From Sphingomonas sp. (GTDB lineage: Bacteria > Pseudomonadota > Alphaproteobacteria > Sphingomonadales > Sphingomonadaceae): 64,000 nucleotides of DNA. The stretch covers positions 1 through 64,000 of the forward strand of contig JAIELC010000024.1 in NCBI GenBank assembly GCA_019753375.1. The letters are read 5' to 3'. Within the stretch, counting starts at the first letter, position 1; each line of letters begins with the position of its first letter. Position numbers and translations under genes: made by a program. This document shows, piece by piece, positions 52,658 through 63,603 of this stretch. Below the pieces are notes generated by a model. The model made no database searches, was not told the DNA's origin, and saw only the letters and a list, made by a program, of their open reading frames with translations.

Positions 52658-55600
52658 ATGCGAACTGGACCTATTCGGCGGGTCGCCGATCGCCTGGCGA
52701 TTGGCGTTTCCGGCGCCGCGCTGGCATTGGCGAGTTATTCCGCGCAGGCGCAGACCGTGACAGCTGCCGGCAGCGTCCAGAATGTGGCATTGGACGATGA
52801 ACTTCCTGCATCGTCACCCGATGCTGCCGACGGTAAGGATATCATTGTCACCGGGTCGCGCATCGCACAGCGGGGGACGGATACGTCGTCGCCGCTGCAG
52901 GTGGTGACCTCACAGGATCTTGATGCGCGCGGCTTTCAGACGGTAGCGCAGGCGCTGAATGAACTGCCGACCTTTGGTGTGCCCGGGGCATCTCCCGTCG
53001 GCTTCAACCAGTCTGCGTTCGGTGCGGGTCAGAGCTTCGTCAACTTCCTTGGCCTGGGATCACAGCGGACGCTGACCCTCGTTAATGGCCGCCGTTTTGT
53101 GTCATCGAACACGTCCTCGATCTTCGGACCGACCGGTTCGGGCGGCAACCAGGTCGATCTCAACGTCATTCCAACCAAACTGATCGACCGCGTAGAAACA
53201 GTAGCCGCCATTGGTGCCCCAATTTATGGATCGGATGCGGTCGCTGGTACGGTCAATATCATTCTGAAGCGGAATTTTGAGGGCTTTGATCTCGACGCGC
53301 AGTCGGGTGTTTCCGCCAAGGGAGATGCGCCGGACTATCGGTTCCGGTTGCTAGCGGGCAAGAATTTTGCCGGCGGGCGCGGCAACATTACGATCGCGGG
53401 CGAATATGACGAGTCCAAGGGTCTCTTGTTTACCGATCGCGCGGTGACCGCGTCCGACGATCGATTTGCGACCAATCGGGACGGCCTGTTTGCCGCTAAC
53501 GGTTCGCGTGTTCAGGTTATCTACAAGGACTTCCGGGTTCCATCTGTCGACCCATTCGGCACCCCGGTTGTTGGTGGCGCCAATGTCGGCCTCGACTTTC
53601 CGCTTAGCCCGCAACAGGCTAATTTGTTGTTTGGCGATCCTACGCTCAATTTCGGGGTTACAAATTCCGGCGGACAGCAGTTGCGTTTTGGTCAGGACGG
53701 GTCGCTGATCCCGATCGATTTCGGAAATACCGTCGGACGGGACGAAAGCTTCAACGTGTTCACGAGCGGCGGCAATGCCTATTCGCTCACGAGCGTCGAG
53801 AACCTGCTTACCGACATTAAGCGCTACAGTTTGAATGCTCAGTTGTCCTATGATCTGACGGACAACATCCGGCTGTTTGGGGAAGCCTGGTACAGCGTCA
53901 GCCAGGGGCGCAATCTTGCATCCCAGCCAGCCTATAATGTGGGCTTGTTTGGGGCCGCGGGAACCCGAGACGGAAACCTCATTATCCCGCTCAGCAACCC
54001 GTTCCTGACCCCGGCCAATCGCGCGGCGATACAAGACGCCATCACCAACAACCCGCTGAGTGATCAGAACAACCCGTTTGGTGATCCGGCGCTGAACGGC
54101 ATTACCCAGGATTACTTTTATCTCGGTCGGGCCAACGTTGATTTGTCGTCGGGCGTTTCGACTGGCAAGTCGCAGATTATCCGCTTTGTCGGGGGCGCTG
54201 ACGGAACGCTCCATATCCTCAAGGACAAGGATTGGCATTTTGAGGCCTTTTTCAATTATGGGCAGTCGCGGGTCACCAGCCGGAACCCGGAATTGAATGA
54301 GATTAACTTCCGAAATGCGCTTGATGCGGTCACTGATGCGAGCGGCACGATCGTTTGTCGTCCCGGCTTCACCAATTCCCCGATTGCAACATTGAGTTCG
54401 ACCTGCGCCCCGTTAAACCTGTTCGGCGGCCAAGTCTCGCAGGCGGCAAGGAATTACATCACCACCATCGCAACCCCCAAGAACGTCAACAACCAGTATG
54501 ATGCTGTGGTGTCGGTGTCGGGACCCCTCGTCGCGTTGCCGGGCGGCAATCTTGCCTTTGCATTGGGATATGAACATCGCGCTGAAGATTCGAGCTTCGA
54601 TCCGGGCGCTTTCTACTTTGGGACCGGCACAGGTGATTCGTCGCAGCGTGGCAGCTATGGCCGGTCGGTGCCGATCGATCCGGTCTTCGGCAAGTATTTT
54701 ACCAACGAGATTTTTGGTGAGCTGAACGCGCAGATTATTTCACCTTCGAATAATATCCCGTTTGTGCACGAATTGTCGATCCAATCGGCCGGGCGTTACA
54801 TCTGGAATTCGCAGGCTGGCGGCGATGCGACGTACACGGTGCAGGGTCGCTATGCGCCGATCAGCGACATAACATTCCGGGCGGCGTTCACGCGTGCCGT
54901 CCGGGCGCCATCCATCACGGAGGCCTTCAATCCACGATCAAGTGCCTTTGGCTTTGCGACCGATGTGTGCGATCAGAACTTTGTCAATAATGGACCTGAC
55001 CCTGCAACGCGCCGGGCAAATTGCGCAGCCGCCGGCGTTCCGGCCAACTTCACGTCTTTGTCCGATCAGCGGTCGATCCAGACATTCACGTTTGGCAACA
55101 CCGATTTGACCAACGAAAAGGCGAACAGTTTCACCGTTGGTACTGTGTTGACGCCGCGGTTCATTCCGGGATTGAGCGCGACGATCGATTATATTGACAT
55201 CACATTGAAGGATTCGATCAGCCAGTTCTCGAACAACCAGGTCGTTTCCGCTTGCTACGATTCGACCAATTACCCCAACAATCCATTCTGCGCTTTGTTG
55301 TCGCGTGATCTTACCGGGTCTAATGATCCAACATCAGCGAACTTCAACTCCAACTTTGGGCAGTTGAACAGTGTTGGCTCCAGTTACTTCAATTCCAACC
55401 AGCTTCGCTACAAGGGCATCGTGGTGGAAATGAAGTACCGTACCAGCACCGATTTTCTCGGGAAGGGCAGTCATTTAGGTTTCGGGATCAGTTATCAATA
55501 TCTCGATACTCTCTCGACGCAGGTGACGGACGGTTCGGCACCAACGCTGACGAGCACCTCGGTTGGGTATTCGCGTCACAAGGGTGTCGGAACGGTACGC

Positions 55601-55891
55601 TATGATAATCGCGGGTTTTTTGGCCAGTTGCAATTCAACTATATTGGCAAAGCGCTGGTTGATCCGAATTCTCCACTCGATTTCTATTCGGTTCCGGTGG
55701 TTGGCTCGTTCACATTTGTGAACTTGTCGGTTGCGCAGGATATCGGCAAGAATTTCTCAATCCACGCAGATGTGGATAATTTGTTCAATGTGAAACCACC
55801 GGCCACATTCCCCGCAAGTGGTGGCTTCTCGACCTATTTTCAGGGTATTCTTGGAACCTATATTCGCGTTGGTGCTTCGGTTCACTTCTAA
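52658..55891 (+). CDS. TonB-dependent receptor
   Basis: Signal peptide, DIIVTGSRIAQRGTDTSSPLQVVTSQDL TonB box/plug region, long beta-barrel ending ...GTYIRVGASVHF. Confidence 0.93.
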   Translation: MRTGPIRRVADRLAIGVSGAALALASYSAQAQTVTAAGSVQNVALDDELPASSPDAADGKDIIVTGSRIAQRGTDTSSPLQVVTSQDLDARGFQTVAQALNELPTFGVPGASPVGFNQSAFGAGQSFVNFLGLGSQRTLTLVNGRRFVSSNTSSIFGPTGSGGNQVDLNVIPTKLIDRVETVAAIGAPIYGSDAVAGTVNIILKRNFEGFDLDAQSGVSAKGDAPDYRFRLLAGKNFAGGRGNITIAGEYDESKGLLFTDRAVTASDDRFATNRDGLFAANGSRVQVIYKDFRVPSVDPFGTPVVGGANVGLDFPLSPQQANLLFGDPTLNFGVTNSGGQQLRFGQDGSLIPIDFGNTVGRDESFNVFTSGGNAYSLTSVENLLTDIKRYSLNAQLSYDLTDNIRLFGEAWYSVSQGRNLASQPAYNVGLFGAAGTRDGNLIIPLSNPFLTPANRAAIQDAITNNPLSDQNNPFGDPALNGITQDYFYLGRANVDLSSGVSTGKSQIIRFVGGADGTLHILKDKDWHFEAFFNYGQSRVTSRNPELNEINFRNALDAVTDASGTIVCRPGFTNSPIATLSSTCAPLNLFGGQVSQAARNYITTIATPKNVNNQYDAVVSVSGPLVALPGGNLAFALGYEHRAEDSSFDPGAFYFGTGTGDSSQRGSYGRSVPIDPVFGKYFTNEIFGELNAQIISPSNNIPFVHELSIQSAGRYIWNSQAGGDATYTVQGRYAPISDITFRAAFTRAVRAPSITEAFNPRSSAFGFATDVCDQNFVNNGPDPATRRANCAAAGVPANFTSLSDQRSIQTFTFGNTDLTNEKANSFTVGTVLTPRFIPGLSATIDYIDITLKDSISQFSNNQVVSACYDSTNYPNNPFCALLSRDLTGSNDPTSANFNSNFGQLNSVGSSYFNSNQLRYKGIVVEMKYRTSTDFLGKGSHLGFGISYQYLDTLSTQVTDGSAPTLTSTSVGYSRHKGVGTVRYDNRGFFGQLQFNYIGKALVDPNSPLDFYSVPVVGSFTFVNLSVAQDIGKNFSIHADVDNLFNVKPPATFPASGGFSTYFQGILGTYIRVGASVHF

Positions 55892-55911
55892 TAACCGCGA
55901 CATGGCACAAT

Positions 55912-55942
55912 GACGGGGGACCTTGTTCCCCCGTCTCTTTTC
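55912..55942 (+). terminator. Rho-independent terminator after the TonB-dependent receptor
   Basis: GACGGGGGA-CCTTGT-TCCCCCGTC followed by TCTTTTCG. Confidence 0.8.
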
Positions 55943-56120
55943 GTTGCGAGCACCAAACACGGTGAGGTTGTCTGCCCGGCAATCGGACGACACCGACGCG
56001 TGAGCTGTCCAGCTTCAGCATCGGGCGGCGTCATTTCTGAACGCTTGTTGAGCATAGTTTGCCATCGGGGCTGCAGGAAGCATTGGGAATCCCGCCTGAG
56101 CACGGCTATCAGCGGCGATA

Positions 56121-58475
56121 ATGATCGGCACGGCAACGATTTCGGTGGTTTTGATTGGTGTGGCGCTCGCCATCTTGGTGGTCGGCGCGTCCCTGGCGTT
56201 GTTCGCCGGTCTTCGCCTCAGGCGCGAAGCACAGGCATCGCTGGATGACGCTGCTCGCCTGGAGGCATTACTTGCCAGTGCCCCGATGTTTGCCGTGGTT
56301 GTCCGGGCCGATGGCAGAGTGGAGGCGCCGGAACGATTTTCAGATTGGCTTGGCCTTCCGGTCGTACCCAAGTTCCTGCCCGAGCTCGCGAATGGGTCGT
56401 CGGGGCTTACCGAGGCGGATTTTCAGGGTATCGCTGACGATATTGCAGCGGCGCAGAAATCGGGGCGACCATTTAAGCGGGCCGTCCGGCCGCAAGGGTC
56501 GTCGCGAAGCCTGATAATCCGTGGGCAACGGGCCCCGCGAGACCTGAAGGCGGCGGGCGGCATCGTGTTGTGGGTCTATGATTCTACCGAGAGCCAGATT
56601 GAGATTGGTCGGCTCGCCGACGAAGGCGCCCGCGTTCGGGCGGCATTTGACGCGCTGACCGGGCTGATTGAGGCTGCTCCTTTGCCGATGTGGTACCGTG
56701 GGCCGGACCTGCGTCTGATGATGGTCAATTCGGCCTATGTCGATGCGGTCGAGGGCCAAAACGCCGAAGAAGTCGTCAGTCGCGGCCTGGAACTCGTTGA
56801 GGGTTCAGGGATTGGTGGGCCACTGGCCAGTGCCGTGGTCGCCCGCGATTCGGGCAAACCCCAGATGCAGGCGATGCCGGCAACCATCCTCGGCCAGCGG
56901 CGCATGCTGCGGGTTTTCGACGTGCCGCTGCCGACTGGGGGTGTCGCCGGCTTTGCCGTCGACATCGAAGATCTGGAGCAGGCGCGGTCGGGGATCAAAC
57001 GCTTTGCCGAGGCGCAGCGTGCCATGCTCGATCGACTGTCCGCCGGCGTCGTGCAGTTCGCTGCCGATCGCAGCTTGGTGTTCTGCAACCAGCCGTTTCA
57101 GCGGCTGTTCGCCATGCGCAGCGAGTGGCTTGCCGATCGCCCGGAATTTGATCGCGTGCTCGAACGGATGCGCGAGGCGAATCGGCTCCCCGAGGTGCGT
57201 GATTTTCCGGGCTGGAAGGCAGAGCGGCGCGATTGGTTTGTCGCTGCAGATAGCCAGATCGAGGAAAATTGGCACTTGCCCGGCGGCGTGCACCTGCGCG
57301 TCGTTGCCCAGCCATTGCCCGATGGCGGGTTGTTGCTGATTTTTGAGGATCGCACCGAACAGGTTCAGCTCGCAAGCGCCCGCGACACGCTGCTCCGCGT
57401 CCGGACAGCGACATTCGACAATCTATTTGAGGCGCTGGGGGTATTTGCCGCAGATGGCAGGCTGCAATTGTGGAATAATCGTTTCCGGGCGGTCTGGGGC
57501 TTCGAAGAGAGTTTTCTGGCAGATCACCCGCGCGTCGATGCGCTGGCGAAGGCGGCGGAGGAAAAGCTCGCCACACCGTCGCAAGCCGTTCTTATCACGG
57601 AACTTGTTCGATCGGCGACTGTCGAGCGCCAGCAACGGGGTGGTCGGGTTGGCATGGCGGACGGGCGCCATTTCGAATTTGCCGCCGTGCCGCTGCCCGA
57701 TGGCAATGCGTTGTTTACGATGCTCGATATTTCCGACAGCCGACGGATCGAGCGCGCCTTGCGCGATCGCAACGAAGCGCTGGAGGCAGCTGACCGTGTG
57801 AAAACGGCTTTTGTCGCCAATATGAGCTATGAATTGCGGACGCCGCTAACGTCGATCAGCGGCTTCGCGGAAATGCTCAAAGGTGGCTATGCGGGCGAGC
57901 TTCCGCCGACCGCGAATGATTATGTCGATGCCATCGTCGAATCGGTCGGGCGTTTGGGCGGACTGGTCGATGACGTGCTCGATCTGACGCTGGGCAGGGA
58001 CGATGGTCCCGAACTCGAACGGTTCGATGTTGATCTTGAGCGTGTTGCGCGCGACGCTGCCAACAAGGTGCGCGCGCAGATCGAGCGCAAGCGAATCGAT
58101 TTTGCGATCGATATTCTCCCATCGACCGGCACAATCAGCGGCGACGCGCGCCGTCTGACGCAAACCATCGAAAATCTGTTGCGCCATGCGGTTTCGGGCA
58201 CGCCAGATGGCGGCAGGATCTTGCTGCACAGCGACGGGACGGCGGCGCATGCCCGCGTGATTGTATCGGACAATGGCCGTGGCATGAGCGAGAAAGCGAT
58301 CGCCCGCGCTTTTGATCGGTTTGCCGAGCCGGGCAATACCCGCAATGGGGAAAGGGCACTCGGTCTCGGCTTGCCGCTCGCCAAACAATTTGTCGAGGTG
58401 CACGGTGGGACCATCGAGCTGGTCTCCGAAGCGGGTCAGGGCACGTTGATTACGGTCAAGCTCCCACGCCGATGA
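56121..58475 (+). CDS. divL: PAS-domain DivL-type sensor kinase (Tyr at the phospho-acceptor position)
   Basis: N-terminal TM, multiple PAS-like regions, HisKA motif FVANMSYELRTPLTSISGFAEML with Tyr (codon 57828-57830) where His is normal; directly upstream of tsaE. Confidence 0.87.
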   Translation: MIGTATISVVLIGVALAILVVGASLALFAGLRLRREAQASLDDAARLEALLASAPMFAVVVRADGRVEAPERFSDWLGLPVVPKFLPELANGSSGLTEADFQGIADDIAAAQKSGRPFKRAVRPQGSSRSLIIRGQRAPRDLKAAGGIVLWVYDSTESQIEIGRLADEGARVRAAFDALTGLIEAAPLPMWYRGPDLRLMMVNSAYVDAVEGQNAEEVVSRGLELVEGSGIGGPLASAVVARDSGKPQMQAMPATILGQRRMLRVFDVPLPTGGVAGFAVDIEDLEQARSGIKRFAEAQRAMLDRLSAGVVQFAADRSLVFCNQPFQRLFAMRSEWLADRPEFDRVLERMREANRLPEVRDFPGWKAERRDWFVAADSQIEENWHLPGGVHLRVVAQPLPDGGLLLIFEDRTEQVQLASARDTLLRVRTATFDNLFEALGVFAADGRLQLWNNRFRAVWGFEESFLADHPRVDALAKAAEEKLATPSQAVLITELVRSATVERQQRGGRVGMADGRHFEFAAVPLPDGNALFTMLDISDSRRIERALRDRNEALEAADRVKTAFVANMSYELRTPLTSISGFAEMLKGGYAGELPPTANDYVDAIVESVGRLGGLVDDVLDLTLGRDDGPELERFDVDLERVARDAANKVRAQIERKRIDFAIDILPSTGTISGDARRLTQTIENLLRHAVSGTPDGGRILLHSDGTAAHARVIVSDNGRGMSEKAIARAFDRFAEPGNTRNGERALGLGLPLAKQFVEVHGGTIELVSEAGQGTLITVKLPRR

Positions 58476-58921
58476 CCGTCATCCGACTGGCAACACCTGC
58501 GGATACCCATGCGTTGGGCTTGCGGCTCGCGTCGGTTGTGAAGCCGGGCGACGTGATCGCCCTGACCGGGGGGCTGGGCAGTGGCAAGACCAGCCTGGCG
58601 CGCGGGTTGCTCCAGGGTCTGGGACTTCAGGAGGAAGCGCCATCGCCGAGCTTTGCAATTGTGCAACCCTATGATCGGCCGGAAACGCGCATCCCGGTGC
58701 TCCATGTCGATCTGTACCGCATTGATGATCGCGCGGAGATGGAGGAATTGGGGATTGATGACGCTGCAGACGCCGTGCTCGTCGTCGAGTGGCCAGAGCG
58801 GGCAGGGGGTAATTACTGGCCCGATGCCCTGTTATTATCGCTTTCAATCGACAATGACGGTGGTCGATCCTTGACAGCACAAGTCCCAACGGCATGGAAG
58901 GCACGATGGCCGCTTCAATGA
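58472..58921 (+). CDS. tsaE: tRNA t6A biosynthesis ATPase TsaE
   Basis: GDVIALTGGLGSGKTSLARGLLQGLG; HVDLYRIDDRAEMEELGIDD; VVEWPERAG. Confidence 0.95.
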   Translation: MTVIRLATPADTHALGLRLASVVKPGDVIALTGGLGSGKTSLARGLLQGLGLQEEAPSPSFAIVQPYDRPETRIPVLHVDLYRIDDRAEMEELGIDDAADAVLVVEWPERAGGNYWPDALLLSLSIDNDGGRSLTAQVPTAWKARWPLQ

Positions 58922-59886
58922 TCCCCCCCGTCACAGCGCGCGATTTTCTTGATTCGAATGGCTGGACCGACGCAGTCATTGTGCCGTTGGCGGGAGATGC
59001 TTCGTTCCGGCGCTATTTCCGCGTAGTCGATGGATCCCGGCAAGCGGTGTTGATGGACGCACCACCGCCCCACGAAGACCCACGCCCCTTTATTGGTATC
59101 GCGCGCTGGCTAAGCGATCATGGTTTTGCGGCGCCGGCGCTGCTTGCGGTTGATCTGGACAAGGGGTTGTTACTGATCGAGGATTTCGGCGATGCAAGGA
59201 TGCGCGAAACGATTGATGCCGCCCCGCATCGGACCGAACAACTATACGCCGAGGCGGTTGATATTCTGGTGGCACTGCACCGTCATCAACCCGGCGATCT
59301 GCGCGCTTATGATCGGCAGGAACTGCACCGCGAAGCCGGGTTGCTGACCGAATGGTATTGCCCGGCTGTCGGTCTGGACGTTGATCTGGCCGGGTATGTT
59401 GCGGCGTGGGACGCTGTTCTTGACACCGTGATGACCGCGGCGCCCGTCACTGTGTTGCGCGACTATCATGCCGAAAACATCATGCTGAAGGCGGATGGTT
59501 CATTGGGTTTGCTGGATTTTCAGGACGCGCTGGCAGGACATCCCGCCTATGACCTTGTATCGCTGTTGCAGGATGCGCGGCGCGATGTTGAACCGGCGAT
59601 CGAGACCCAGATGCTGGCGCGCTACAAGGCCGCTACGGGGGCGGGTGATGACTTTGATGCCGCCTATCATGTGCTTGGCGCACAGCGGAATGCGAAGATT
59701 GTCGGGATCTTCACGCGACTTTGGAAGCGCGACGGCAAATCGCGTTATCCTGCCCTGTGTCCACGGGTCTGGCGCTATCTCGAACAAGATCTGGCGCTTC
59801 CCGCGCTTGAACCGGTTGCCGGCTGGTTTGCGACGAACATTCCATCGAGCAAACGGGGCGATCCGATGGCAATTGCTGGCAGATGA
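58894..59886 (+). CDS. amgK: Anomeric MurNAc/GlcNAc kinase AmgK (aminoglycoside phosphotransferase fold)
   Basis: VPLAGDASFRRYFRV; LRDYHAENIMLKADGSLGLLDFQDALAGHPAYDLVSLLQDARRDV; followed by murU. Confidence 0.85.
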   Translation: MEGTMAASMIPPVTARDFLDSNGWTDAVIVPLAGDASFRRYFRVVDGSRQAVLMDAPPPHEDPRPFIGIARWLSDHGFAAPALLAVDLDKGLLLIEDFGDARMRETIDAAPHRTEQLYAEAVDILVALHRHQPGDLRAYDRQELHREAGLLTEWYCPAVGLDVDLAGYVAAWDAVLDTVMTAAPVTVLRDYHAENIMLKADGSLGLLDFQDALAGHPAYDLVSLLQDARRDVEPAIETQMLARYKAATGAGDDFDAAYHVLGAQRNAKIVGIFTRLWKRDGKSRYPALCPRVWRYLEQDLALPALEPVAGWFATNIPSSKRGDPMAIAGR

Positions 59887-60644
59887 CCCTCAAGCGCACG
59901 TTGACGATCCGGCCCGATCCGGGCGTCGCGGTTCCCGAAACCGCGATGGTCATGGCGGCCGGGCTAGGCAAGCGGATGCGCCCGTTGACGGCAACACGTC
60001 CCAAACCGCTGGTCGAGGTCGCAGGTCGGGCATTGCTCGATCATGCGCTGGATCGCCTACGCGCGGCGGGCGTAAAGCGCGCGGTCGTGAATGTTCATTA
60101 CCTCGCAGACGCGCTGGAAGCGCATTTGAAGTCCCATGCGCGGGGTATCGACATCGTCATTTCGGATGAACGCAAACAGCTGATGGAAACCGGCGGTGGG
60201 CTTGTACAGGCCCGGGCGCTGCTGGGCGACAAGCCCTTTATCTCGGTCAATAGCGACAATCTGTGGATTGACGGGCCGATGGACAGCATCAAATTACTGT
60301 CGGCACGCTGGGACGATAGCGCGATGGATGCGTTGCTGTTGATGGTGCCGCTGGCACGGGCACATTGTCATGCCGGGCAGGGCGATTTTCACCTCGACGC
60401 TGACGGGCGCATTACCGGTCGCCGCAAACCCGGCCGGCTTGCGCCATTCGTCTGGACCGGCGTTCAAATCCTCTCACCACGGTTGATCGCGGATTGGCCC
60501 GAAGGCGCGTTTTCAACCAATATCTTTTGGGACCGGGCAATCGCTGGGGGACGCGCTTTTGGGCTCGTCCATCAGGGGCTGTGGTTCGATGTCGGCACAC
60601 CGGGCGCCATCGCAGTTGCGGAGCATATGATGGCCGATGGCTGA
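59883..60644 (+). CDS. murU: MurNAc-alpha-1-phosphate uridylyltransferase MurU (nucleotidyltransferase)
   Basis: AMVMAAGLGKRMRPLTATRPKPLVEVAGRALLDHALDRL; ISVNSDNLW. Confidence 0.87.
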   Translation: MTLKRTLTIRPDPGVAVPETAMVMAAGLGKRMRPLTATRPKPLVEVAGRALLDHALDRLRAAGVKRAVVNVHYLADALEAHLKSHARGIDIVISDERKQLMETGGGLVQARALLGDKPFISVNSDNLWIDGPMDSIKLLSARWDDSAMDALLLMVPLARAHCHAGQGDFHLDADGRITGRRKPGRLAPFVWTGVQILSPRLIADWPEGAFSTNIFWDRAIAGGRAFGLVHQGLWFDVGTPGAIAVAEHMMADG

Positions 60645-63603
60645 CCAAGGCCGCCTTGGTCTGTTCACCATTCCGCCGCACCGGTCATTTGCGGACTCGC
60701 TTGTCGCGGGGCTGCTGCGCCAATTCGGGGGCGATCCGCTGCAATTGGCGCGTGGCCTTGTCCTTGTGCCAAATAATCGCGCCAAACGAACCATTACCGA
60801 CGCGTTCGTGCGCGCCAGTGCCAATGGTCTGCTATTGCCGCGCCTTGTCGTCGTTGGCGATCCCGGGATCGACGAGGCCATTGGTGCCGCCCTTGATCCG
60901 GTTGACGATGTCGATCCGGTCCCGCCGGCAATCGCGCCACTTGCCCGTCGCATGATTTTGGCTCGGCTTGTCGGAGACGCGCGCGCGGCAGACGGTCACC
61001 CCGTCGACGCGGCGGAAGCTGTTCGCCTCGCCGGAGATTTGGGCGCGACGCTCGACCAGCTTTTGGTCGAAGAGATCGACCCCACTGCGTTGCGCAGGAT
61101 TGAGCTGACCGAAGCGCTTAATCGTCATTGGGAAATATCACTGCACCAGTTTTCGCTGATCCTTGATCAATGGCCGCGCGAATTGGCGGCACGCGGGATG
61201 ATTGATCTGGCAACAAGGCGAACGGCCTTGCTCAATCGACTTGCCGGGCGCTGGAAGCGATCCGCGCCTTTAGGGTTCGTGTGTGCCGCGGGTATCACAA
61301 CGGCGGCGCCGGCGATTGCAAGGTTGTTACGCTGTGTAGCGGAACTGCCCGGCGGGTTGGTCGTCCTCCCTGGGCTGGCGATTGATATGGCGGAGACCGA
61401 GTGGCAAGCGATTGGCCCGCACAAGGCCGATCCGACGACCGGATTGCGGCAGCGCTCGATCGAATCTCACCCGCAATTTCAGTTGAAGGTGCTGCTGGAC
61501 CGGATGGGGGTTAACCGCCGCGAGTTCGCGCTTTGGCGCGACAGCGGCGGGCACGATTCGGCTGCGGCACGGAGCAGGGCGATCGGCCATGCCATGGCGC
61601 CCGCCGAATTCACCAGTAAATGGACAAGCCTGCCCGCTGCCGAAAGGCGGCTGAGCGATGTGCAGGCAGTCGAACTGGCCAACCCGGCTGCCGAGGCGCA
61701 AGCGATCGCGCTTGCGCTGCGCGAAGCGCTTGAAACAGAGGGAAAGACGGCTGCGCTGGTAACACCGGATCGCGCCCTTGCGCGGCGCGTTGCGGCGCAT
61801 TGCGCGCGTTGGGGGATCGTCGTCGACGATTCTGCCGGCCGCCCCTTGTCGATCTTGCCGTCGGGAACATTGCTGATCGAGTTGGCGGACGCGGCTGCTC
61901 AACGCTTTGCTCCACTGCCACTTCTTGCGGTATTGAAGCATCCGTTGGTTCGCTTTGGCGAAGAACGGCTGGCGTGGCTGGAGGGGGTCCGTGCGCTTGA
62001 TCTTGCGTTACGCGGTCCGCGACCGGCCGCCGGGCTAGATGGCATTGATCATTATCTGGCCGATCGCAGCGGTCGCGACGCCGACATCCGCGCCCGGGCC
62101 GCGCCGTGGTGGCCGGCTGCCCGATCAATGCTCGCACCGCTGGAGCTGGCATTTGAGCGAGGCCCGCAGCCACTTTCGGTGCTGCTCGGCGTGCTTCGTG
62201 ATGTCGTAACGGGTCTGGGCGGGGACGCGCCATGGAGCGGATCGGCCGGTCGGGCGGCGGCCGATTTGCTTGCTGAACTCGAACTGGCCGCCATCGATGG
62301 ACCGGCAACGGTTGAACCGCGCGTGCTGGCCGGGATGTTGCGCATGCTAATGGATGACGTGGCAATTCGTCCACCGCAGGGCGGCCATCCCCGTATTGCC
62401 ATTTATGGACCGATCGAAGCACGCCTGCAAAATGCCGACCTCATGATCCTCGGCGGTCTGAATGAGAGTGTCTGGCCGGGGCAGCCGGCCCCCGACCCCT
62501 GGCTAGCGCCCCGAATCCGGAGCGAGCTCGGGCTGCCCGGGCTTGAGCGACGCGTTGGCTTGGCAGCGCATGATTTTGCCAATGCGTTGGGTGCTCCTTC
62601 GGTATTGCTGACCCGGGCGCAGCGTGATGCAACCGCGCCGACGATCGCCTCGCGCTTCTGGTTACGGTTGGAAGCGATGCTGGATCGGGGCATTGGACGC
62701 GCTTACGATTATGTCGATTGGTCGCAACGAATTGATGATCCCGGTCGGCATCAGCCAGCCGCGCGTCCGGCGCCTTCGCCTCCTCAGGAGCTTCGACCCC
62801 GCAACATTTCTGTGACCGAAGTCGATCGGCTGAAGTCCGATCCCTATGCCTTCTATGCGCGGCGGGTGTTGCGCTTGATCCGACTGGAGCCGGTCGATGC
62901 TGATCCGGGGCCAGCATGGCGGGGGACAGAAGTACACGCGATCCTGCAGGCATGGGCAGAACATGACGCGCTTGATCCCAGTGCGTTGATGGCACGAACG
63001 CTGAAGATGCTGGCGGCCGAGCACATCCATCCGATGTTGCGGGCCCTGTGGCAGCCACGCCTTGTCGAGGCGATCGCGTGGATCGCCGATCAGGTGGCGA
63101 TTGATGCTGCGGCCGGTCGGCGGATCTTGTCGGTTGAGCAAAAGGCAGTGATGACGATTGCCGATGTAAAACTGGACGGCCGGGTAGACCGGCTTGATCG
63201 ATTGGCCGATGGTCGGCTGGCGGTCGTCGACTACAAGACGGGCAAGGCGCCTTCGGCAAAGGCCGTCCGCGACGGTTTCAGCATGCAGCTTGGCCTGTTG
63301 GGATTGCTCGCCGAACAAGTGGGCTTTGACGGTAATGTTGGCGAGGTAGGCGCATTTGAATATTGGTCACTGGCCAAACACGGCGACGCGTTCGGTTCGC
63401 GATCGAGCCCGGTCGATCCAGAAGGCGCGCGTGACAAGATCAGAACCGAAGATTTCATTGCACGATCGGCTGACCAGTTCACCACGTCGGCCAACCTCTG
63501 GTTGACGGGCAGCGAACCCTTTCTCGCCAAAAAGCACCCTGAATATGCGCCCTTTACCGACTATGACCAGCTCATGCGACGTGACGAATGGTCTGGCCAA
63601 TGA
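60637..63603 (+). CDS. addB: Double-strand break repair protein AddB
   Basis: GLFTIPPHRSFADSLVAGLL N-terminus; C-terminal RecB-like nuclease region LAVVDYKTGKAPS. Confidence 0.9.
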   Translation: MADQGRLGLFTIPPHRSFADSLVAGLLRQFGGDPLQLARGLVLVPNNRAKRTITDAFVRASANGLLLPRLVVVGDPGIDEAIGAALDPVDDVDPVPPAIAPLARRMILARLVGDARAADGHPVDAAEAVRLAGDLGATLDQLLVEEIDPTALRRIELTEALNRHWEISLHQFSLILDQWPRELAARGMIDLATRRTALLNRLAGRWKRSAPLGFVCAAGITTAAPAIARLLRCVAELPGGLVVLPGLAIDMAETEWQAIGPHKADPTTGLRQRSIESHPQFQLKVLLDRMGVNRREFALWRDSGGHDSAAARSRAIGHAMAPAEFTSKWTSLPAAERRLSDVQAVELANPAAEAQAIALALREALETEGKTAALVTPDRALARRVAAHCARWGIVVDDSAGRPLSILPSGTLLIELADAAAQRFAPLPLLAVLKHPLVRFGEERLAWLEGVRALDLALRGPRPAAGLDGIDHYLADRSGRDADIRARAAPWWPAARSMLAPLELAFERGPQPLSVLLGVLRDVVTGLGGDAPWSGSAGRAAADLLAELELAAIDGPATVEPRVLAGMLRMLMDDVAIRPPQGGHPRIAIYGPIEARLQNADLMILGGLNESVWPGQPAPDPWLAPRIRSELGLPGLERRVGLAAHDFANALGAPSVLLTRAQRDATAPTIASRFWLRLEAMLDRGIGRAYDYVDWSQRIDDPGRHQPAARPAPSPPQELRPRNISVTEVDRLKSDPYAFYARRVLRLIRLEPVDADPGPAWRGTEVHAILQAWAEHDALDPSALMARTLKMLAAEHIHPMLRALWQPRLVEAIAWIADQVAIDAAAGRRILSVEQKAVMTIADVKLDGRVDRLDRLADGRLAVVDYKTGKAPSAKAVRDGFSMQLGLLGLLAEQVGFDGNVGEVGAFEYWSLAKHGDAFGSRSSPVDPEGARDKIRTEDFIARSADQFTTSANLWLTGSEPFLAKKHPEYAPFTDYDQLMRRDEWSGQ

